The position numbers and the translations under genes are program-made. A DNA stretch of 61,470 nt from Herbidospora sakaeratensis (GTDB taxonomy: Bacteria; Actinomycetota; Actinomycetes; Streptosporangiales; Streptosporangiaceae): the NCBI RefSeq assembly GCF_001570525.1, contig NZ_BBXC01000029.1, positions 18,183-79,652 of the forward strand, written 5' to 3'. The number at the start of each line of letters is the position of its first letter. Position 1 is the first letter of the stretch. Of this stretch, positions 56,946 to 61,470 are shown one piece after another. Below the pieces are notes generated by a model. That model had not been told where the DNA came from, ran no database searches, and saw only the letters and a program-made list of their open reading frames with translations.

Positions 56946-58025
56946 ATGAGGGTTGTCCTCGCCGGCGGCGGGACGGCCGGCCACATCGAGCCGGCGCTGG
57001 CGCTGGCCGACGCGCTTCGTCAGTTCGACCCGTCGATCGGCATCACCTGCCTCGGCACCGAACGCGGCCTGGAGACGCGGCTGGTCCCGGCCCGGGGTTA
57101 CGAGCTGGCGCTCGTGCCCGCGGTTCCGCTGCCCCGCGCGCTGACGCCTCAGCTCCTCACCGTGCCGGGACGGCTCGCCGGGGCGATCAGCGCCGCGGGC
57201 AACATCCTGGAGCGGGTGGGGGCCGACATCCTGGTCGGCTTCGGCGGCTACGTCGCCACGCCCGGCTACCTGGGGGCGCGCCGCAAGGGCGTGCCGATCG
57301 TCGTCCACGAGGCCAACCCGCGCCCGGGACTGGCCAACCGGCTGGGCGCCCGCCTGACCTCCCACGTGTTCACCGGCCACCCCGACACGCCGCTGCCGGG
57401 CGCCGAATACGTCGGCATCCCGCTGCGCAAGGACGTCTCGACGCTCGACCGGTTCTCGCTGGGCGACAAGGCGCGGTCCTACTTCGGCCTCGAGAGCGAC
57501 CGCCCGACGCTGCTGGTGTTCGGCGGCTCCCAGGGGGCCCGCTCGATCAACAACTCGGCCCTCAACGCCGAGCCCTATCTGCGCCGCGCCGGCATCCAGG
57601 TCATCCACGTGATCGGCCCGAAGAACACCGTCGAGGTCGAGCCCCCGCCCGGCGACCCGCAGTACGTGATCCTGCCCTACGTCGACCGCATGGACCTGGC
57701 CTACGCCGCCGCCGACCTGGTGTTGTGCCGCAGCGGCGCGATGACCACCGCCGAGCTGACCGCCGTCGGCCTGCCGGCCGCCTACGTGCCGCTGCCCCAC
57801 GGCAACGGCGAGCAGCGTCTCAACGCCGAGCCGATCGTGCGGGCGGGCGGCGGCCTGATGGTCGACGACGCCGAGCTCTCCCCCGACTGGATCATGCGCA
57901 CCCTCGCGCCCCTGCTCCACGACCCCAACCGGATAGCCGCCATGTCGGAGGCCGCCGCCCGGATGGGACGCAAGGACGCCGACGTGACGCTCGCCCGCAA
58001 GGTTCTGGAGATCGCAGCCCGATGA
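56946..58025 (+). CDS. murG: UDP-GlcNAc:undecaprenyl-pyrophosphoryl-MurNAc-pentapeptide transferase MurG
   Basis: MurG adds GlcNAc to lipid I to make lipid II on the cytoplasmic face. The 359-aa GT-B protein has [67 protein letters not shown] and [15 protein letters not shown]. The glycine-rich loop reads GTAGH in place of the E. coli GTGGH. The ATG lies 44 nt after ftsW, one of the few real gaps in the cluster. Confidence 0.96.
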   Translation: MRVVLAGGGTAGHIEPALALADALRQFDPSIGITCLGTERGLETRLVPARGYELALVPAVPLPRALTPQLLTVPGRLAGAISAAGNILERVGADILVGFGGYVATPGYLGARRKGVPIVVHEANPRPGLANRLGARLTSHVFTGHPDTPLPGAEYVGIPLRKDVSTLDRFSLGDKARSYFGLESDRPTLLVFGGSQGARSINNSALNAEPYLRRAGIQVIHVIGPKNTVEVEPPPGDPQYVILPYVDRMDLAYAAADLVLCRSGAMTTAELTAVGLPAAYVPLPHGNGEQRLNAEPIVRAGGGLMVDDAELSPDWIMRTLAPLLHDPNRIAAMSEAAARMGRKDADVTLARKVLEIAAR

Positions 58026-59419
58026 GTCTGGTCAAACTGGTTGAGCCCATCCCCGCCGAGGAACTCGGGCGGGTCCACTTCATCGGGATCGGCGGGGCCG
58101 GCATGTCCGGCATCGCGCGCATCCTGCTCAAGCGCGGGGTGGCCGTCTCCGGCAGCGACGCCCGCAGCTCCGACCTGCTGACCGAGCTGCGCGAGCTGGG
58201 CGCGACCGTCCACGTCGGCCACGCCGCCTCGCACATCCGCGACGTCAACACCGTCGTGGTCTCCACCGCGATCCGCGACTCCAACCCCGAGCTGGGGGAG
58301 GCGCTGCGGCAGAACGTGCGCATCATCCCGCGCGCCGCCGCGCTCGCGGCCGTCATGACCGGCAAGACCGGGGTCGCCGTCGCCGGCACCCACGGCAAGA
58401 CGACCACCACCTCGATGCTCACCGTGGCGCTGCAGAAGTGCGGGGCCGACCCGTCGTACTGCGTCGGGGGCCAGCTCGTCACCACCGGCCTGGGGGCCGA
58501 CGAGGGCACCGGCCGGGCGTTCGTGGCCGAGGCCGACGAGAGCGACGGCTCGTTCCTGATGCTCGCCCCGCGCATCGCGGTGGTCACCAACGTCGAGGCC
58601 GACCACCTCGACAACTACGGCGAGCCGCAGGCCGTCTACGACAGCTTCGCCCGCTTCGTCGAGCGGATCGGAGAGACGATCGTGCTCTGCTCCGACGACC
58701 CGGGCGCCGCCGCGCTGGCCCCGATCGCCCATGCCCAGGGCCTGAAGGTCGTCACCTACGGTGAGGGCGAAGAGGCCGACCTGCGCATCTGCGACGTGGT
58801 GCCGCGCGGCCTCGGGGTCGAGTTCACCCTCAAGGGCCACGGCGCGGTCCGCCTGTCGGTGCCCGGCCGCCACAACGCCCTCAACGCCACCGCCGTCATC
58901 GCCGTCGCCCTCGACCTCGGCCTGCCGTTCGACGAGGTCAGAGACGGCCTGGCCGCCTTCACCGGGGCCAAGCGGCGGTTCGAGTCCAAGGGCGAGGCCG
59001 ACGGCGTCACCGTCTTCGACAGCTACGCCCACCACCCGACCGAGCTGGCCGCCGACCTGCGCGCCGCCCGCGACGTGGTGGCCGGGGCGGGCCGGGTCAT
59101 CGCGGTCTTCCAGCCCCACCTCTACAGCCGCACCCGCTTCTTCGCCGACGAGTTCGGCGCCGCGCTCGGCCTGGCCGACGAGGCGATCGTCCTCGACGTG
59201 TACGGCGCCCGCGAAGACCCCGAGCCCGGGGTCTCCGGCGCGCTGGTGGCCGGCAAGGTCACGCTCCCGGCAGACAACGTGGCCTACGCGCCCGACCGGG
59301 CGGCCGTCCCGGCGCTGGTCGCCGAGCGGGCCCGTCCCGGCGACATCGTGCTGACGATGGGCGCCGGCGACGTCACCGAGCTCGGCCCCCGCATCGTCGC
59401 GGAGCTGCGGTCGCGGTGA
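58022..59419 (+). CDS. murC: UDP-MurNAc-L-alanine ligase MurC
   Basis: MurC adds the first stem amino acid, L-alanine, to UDP-MurNAc. The 465-aa protein has [18 protein letters not shown], the ATP loop [34 protein letters not shown] and the C-terminal [16 protein letters not shown]. The ATG overlaps murG as ATGA. No D-Ala-D-Ala ligase or murB is encoded here. Confidence 0.96.
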   Translation: MSLVKLVEPIPAEELGRVHFIGIGGAGMSGIARILLKRGVAVSGSDARSSDLLTELRELGATVHVGHAASHIRDVNTVVVSTAIRDSNPELGEALRQNVRIIPRAAALAAVMTGKTGVAVAGTHGKTTTTSMLTVALQKCGADPSYCVGGQLVTTGLGADEGTGRAFVAEADESDGSFLMLAPRIAVVTNVEADHLDNYGEPQAVYDSFARFVERIGETIVLCSDDPGAAALAPIAHAQGLKVVTYGEGEEADLRICDVVPRGLGVEFTLKGHGAVRLSVPGRHNALNATAVIAVALDLGLPFDEVRDGLAAFTGAKRRFESKGEADGVTVFDSYAHHPTELAADLRAARDVVAGAGRVIAVFQPHLYSRTRFFADEFGAALGLADEAIVLDVYGAREDPEPGVSGALVAGKVTLPADNVAYAPDRAAVPALVAERARPGDIVLTMGAGDVTELGPRIVAELRSR

Positions 59420-60150
59420 CCCCTTCCGAAGCCCCGGTCGTCACCGAGAGGCCGCCCGCCGCCGAGCGGGCGGCCCGCAGGCGGCCGGGCATCTGGCGGT
59501 TCGCCACCGCCGCCCTGATCACCGGCGGCACGCTGGCGGTCTCGGGCTGGCTGGTGTTCCTCTCGCCCGTGCTGGGCGTCAAGGAGATCAGGGTCGAGGG
59601 CGTGCTGGGGCTGGCGCCCGAGCAGATCGAGCAGGCCGCCGCGCTGCCGCTCGACACGCCGATGGCCATGGTCGACACCGAGGCGGTCCGCCAGCGGGTG
59701 GCCGCCGTGACCGAGGTCGAGTCGGCCAAGGTCGAGCGGGTCTGGCCGGGCACCGTCACCATCAGGATCCGCGAGCGCACGGCGCTGGCCTCGGTGCCGA
59801 TGAACGGCAAGTCGGCCGTGGTCGACCGGTTCGGCGTGGTGCTCGACATCGTCGCGGTCGCCCCGCCCCGGCTGCCGGTGGTCCGGCTGCCCCACCTCGA
59901 CCCGCAGGACCCGTCGGTGCGGGCCGCGCTGACCGTGCTCGGCGTGCTGCCCGACCATCTGCTGCGCAAGGTCCACGAGGTGCAGGCCAAGACGGCCGAC
60001 TCGGTGACCCTGCTGCTCTCCGACGGCCGCACCGTCGTCTTCGGCGGGCCCGAGCGCGCGGCCGACAAGACCCGTATCCTTCTCGGGCTGCTGAACCAGC
60101 GGGCCGAGACCTTCGACGTGAGCTCTCCGGAAGTCGTCACCGTACGCTGA
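59416..60150 (+). CDS. ftsQ: cell division protein FtsQ
   Basis: FtsQ is a bitopic membrane protein of the divisome that links early and late division proteins. The 244-aa protein has a basic Pro-rich cytoplasmic tail (residues 1-~35), a transmembrane helix (FATAALITGGTLAVSGWLVF), a POTRA domain (GVKEIRVEGVLGLAPEQIE), and the FtsQ beta domain with VERVWPGTVTIRIRERTALA. The GTG overlaps the murC stop as GTGA. Confidence 0.93.
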   Translation: MTPSEAPVVTERPPAAERAARRRPGIWRFATAALITGGTLAVSGWLVFLSPVLGVKEIRVEGVLGLAPEQIEQAAALPLDTPMAMVDTEAVRQRVAAVTEVESAKVERVWPGTVTIRIRERTALASVPMNGKSAVVDRFGVVLDIVAVAPPRLPVVRLPHLDPQDPSVRAALTVLGVLPDHLLRKVHEVQAKTADSVTLLLSDGRTVVFGGPERAADKTRILLGLLNQRAETFDVSSPEVVTVR

Positions 60151-60194
60151 GGAGACGTGTTCACGACACGCCGGGCCGGTTGCGGCGCGGTGAG

Positions 60195-60223
60195 TTGACC
60201 CTGGCGGGGCGCAACCCTACTGT
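60195..60223 (+). promoter_or_regulatory. ftsZ promoter
   Basis: TTGACC (60195-60200), a 17-nt spacer and TACTGT (60218-60223) lie about 115 nt before the ftsZ start. A second TTGACA at 60241-60246 has no good -10. Confidence 0.6.
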
Positions 60224-60247
60224 CCGTATCAATCCTCAGGTTGACAT

Positions 60248-60278
60248 AACTCTAAATCTCAACTTGAGGGTGAGAGTT
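60248..60278. promoter_or_regulatory. 31-bp symmetric dyad upstream of ftsZ
   Basis: Outer arms AACTCT (60248-60253) and AGAGTT (60273-60278) and an inner palindrome CTCAA-C-TTGAG (60258-60268) share one centre at 60263, separated by 4-nt unpaired blocks on each side. It lies just after the ftsZ promoter and right after TTGACA. It could be an operator or, in the mRNA leader, a hairpin. Confidence 0.6.
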
Positions 60279-60338
60279 GGCTAGTGCGGGCACCCGCCCG
60301 TGACGGACATATGTAAGCGAGCGGAAAGGCCCCTCGTC

Positions 60339-61470
60339 GTGGCAGCACCGCAGAACTACCTCGCGGTCATCAAAGTCGTTGGAATCGGCGGCGGCGGAGT
60401 CAACGCCGTCAACCGGATGATCGAGGAGGGACTCAAGGGCGTCGAGTTCATCGCCATCAACACCGACGCCCAGGCGCTGCTGATGAGTGACGCCGACGTC
60501 AAGCTCGACGTCGGCCGGGAGCTCACCCGCGGCCTCGGCGCCGGCGCCAACCCCGAGGTGGGCCGCAAGGCGGCCGAAGACCACCGCGAGGAGATCGAAG
60601 AGGTCATCAAGGGCGCCGACATGGTGTTCGTCACCGCAGGTGAGGGCGGCGGCACCGGCACCGGCGGCGCGCCCGTCGTGGCCAACATCGCCCGCTCGCT
60701 CGGCGCGCTGACGATCGGCGTGGTCACCCGCCCCTTCTCGTTCGAGGGCAAGCGGCGGGCGATGCAGGCGGAGGCCGGAATAGAGAATCTCCGCGCCGAG
60801 GTCGACACCCTCATCGTCATCCCGAACGACCGGCTGCTGTCGATCAGCGACCGGCAGGTCAGCGTGCTCGACGCCTTCAAGGCGGCCGACCAGGTCCTGC
60901 TCTCGGGCGTCCAGGGCATCACCGACCTGATCACCACCCCTGGTCTGATCAACCTCGACTTCGCCGACGTGAAGTCGGTCATGTCGGGGGCGGGCTCGGC
61001 CCTCATGGGCATCGGCCACGCGCGCGGCGACGACCGTTCGGTCGCCGCGGCCGAGATGGCCGTCTCCAGCCCGCTGCTGGAGGCCAGCATCGACGGCGCC
61101 CACGGCGTGCTGCTCTCGATCGCGGGCGGCTCCGACCTGGGCCTGTTCGAGATCAACGAGGCCGCGCAGCTGGTGTCCAACGCCGCCGCGCCCGACGCCA
61201 ACATCATCTTCGGCACGGTCATCGACGACGCCCTCGGCGACGAGGTGCGCGTGACGGTCATCGCGGCCGGGTTCGACGAGCCCGAGCCGGTGCGGTCCCA
61301 GCCGGTGCCGCAGCAGACCTCGCGCCCGCAGCCCGCCGCCCCGGCCGCCGCCGGCCGTCCGGCCCAGACGCAGGCCGCCGCGCAGCCGGCGCGGGAGCGG
61401 CCGACGCTCTCGTCGTTCGTCGCGCCGCCGCCCAAGCCGAAGCCCGAGCAGCGCGCCGAGGCCCCGGCCC
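60339..61470 (+). CDS. ftsZ: cell division protein FtsZ (3' end beyond the window)
   Basis: FtsZ is the tubulin-like GTPase that forms the division ring. The 377 codons seen include [15 protein letters not shown], the GTP-binding loop [17 protein letters not shown], and the T7 catalytic loop [11 protein letters not shown]. After about residue 315 the sequence becomes the Pro/Ala/Gln-rich linker. The C-terminal peptide that binds partners lies beyond the window end. The GTG start gives [15 protein letters not shown], the family-standard N-terminus. The 188-nt gap before it holds its own promoter. Confidence 0.97.
   Translation, partial: MAAPQNYLAVIKVVGIGGGGVNAVNRMIEEGLKGVEFIAINTDAQALLMSDADVKLDVGRELTRGLGAGANPEVGRKAAEDHREEIEEVIKGADMVFVTAGEGGGTGTGGAPVVANIARSLGALTIGVVTRPFSFEGKRRAMQAEAGIENLRAEVDTLIVIPNDRLLSISDRQVSVLDAFKAADQVLLSGVQGITDLITTPGLINLDFADVKSVMSGAGSALMGIGHARGDDRSVAAAEMAVSSPLLEASIDGAHGVLLSIAGGSDLGLFEINEAAQLVSNAAAPDANIIFGTVIDDALGDEVRVTVIAAGFDEPEPVRSQPVPQQTSRPQPAAPAAAGRPAQTQAAAQPARERPTLSSFVAPPPKPKPEQRAEAPA

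Overview
This window is a high-GC actinobacterial chromosome segment, most likely from the Streptosporangiales (Streptosporangium/Nonomuraea-like). The evidence is the housekeeping gene order, the many GTG/TTG starts, F420-type LLM oxidoreductases, a PriA that appears to lack helicase motifs, a MurE with the DNPR motif of meso-diaminopimelate walls, and a dcw cluster led by mraZ and preceded by a MoxR/DUF58/transglutaminase set. The genus is an inference. No rRNA, tRNA, IS element, phage or CRISPR array was seen.

Layout: (1) 1-6256 holds coaBC, a small unknown gene, metK with a strong terminator, and priA carrying a ~390-residue repeat insertion. (2) 6257-7428 is a gene-poor stretch with a ~34-bp degenerate minisatellite and a nested inverted repeat. 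(3) 7429-13345 holds two tandem paralogues of unknown function, then def-fmt-rsmB. (4) 13326-15007 is a reverse-strand ABC transporter pair. (5) 15083-16531 holds rpe and an MpaB-like gene. (6) 16609-21242 is an FMN riboswitch followed by ribD-ribE-ribM(pnuC-like)-ribBA-ribH and a PH-domain gene. (7) 21239-24793 is a reverse ssuCBAD-type sulfonate operon with an HD-domain gene upstream. (8) 25503-29091 is a tightly overlapping CoxD/CoxE/XdhC/MocA-like molybdenum hydroxylase maturation cluster with no dehydrogenase genes in the window. (9) 29088-35366 is an accessory stretch: EEP-family protein, LLM oxidoreductase, SMI1/KNR4 protein, TetR and MFS divergent pair, AAA ATPase. (10) 35386-40223 holds pepQ-like, efp, nusB, a methyltransferase, dinB and DUF3040. 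(11) 40308-45108 is reverse-strand moxR-DUF58-tgpA. (12) 45417-61470 is the division and cell-wall cluster mraZ-rsmH-ftsL-ftsI-murE-murF-mraY-murD-ftsW-murG-murC-ftsQ-ftsZ, with ftsZ cut by the window end.

How it works together: the riboflavin operon makes and probably imports riboflavin under FMN feedback. The dcw genes are almost all coupled by ATGA/GTGA overlaps, with a separate promoter region for ftsZ and an apparently leaderless promoter for murE. The MraZ-type repeats over the mraZ promoter suggest autoregulation.

The least expected signals are the repeat expansions inside two core proteins (PriA and FtsI), the minisatellite just after priA, a 31-bp symmetric dyad upstream of ftsZ, and a recurring TANNNT hexamer exactly 6 nt before start codons, which points to widespread leaderless transcripts. 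No clearly new defence or mobile system was found.
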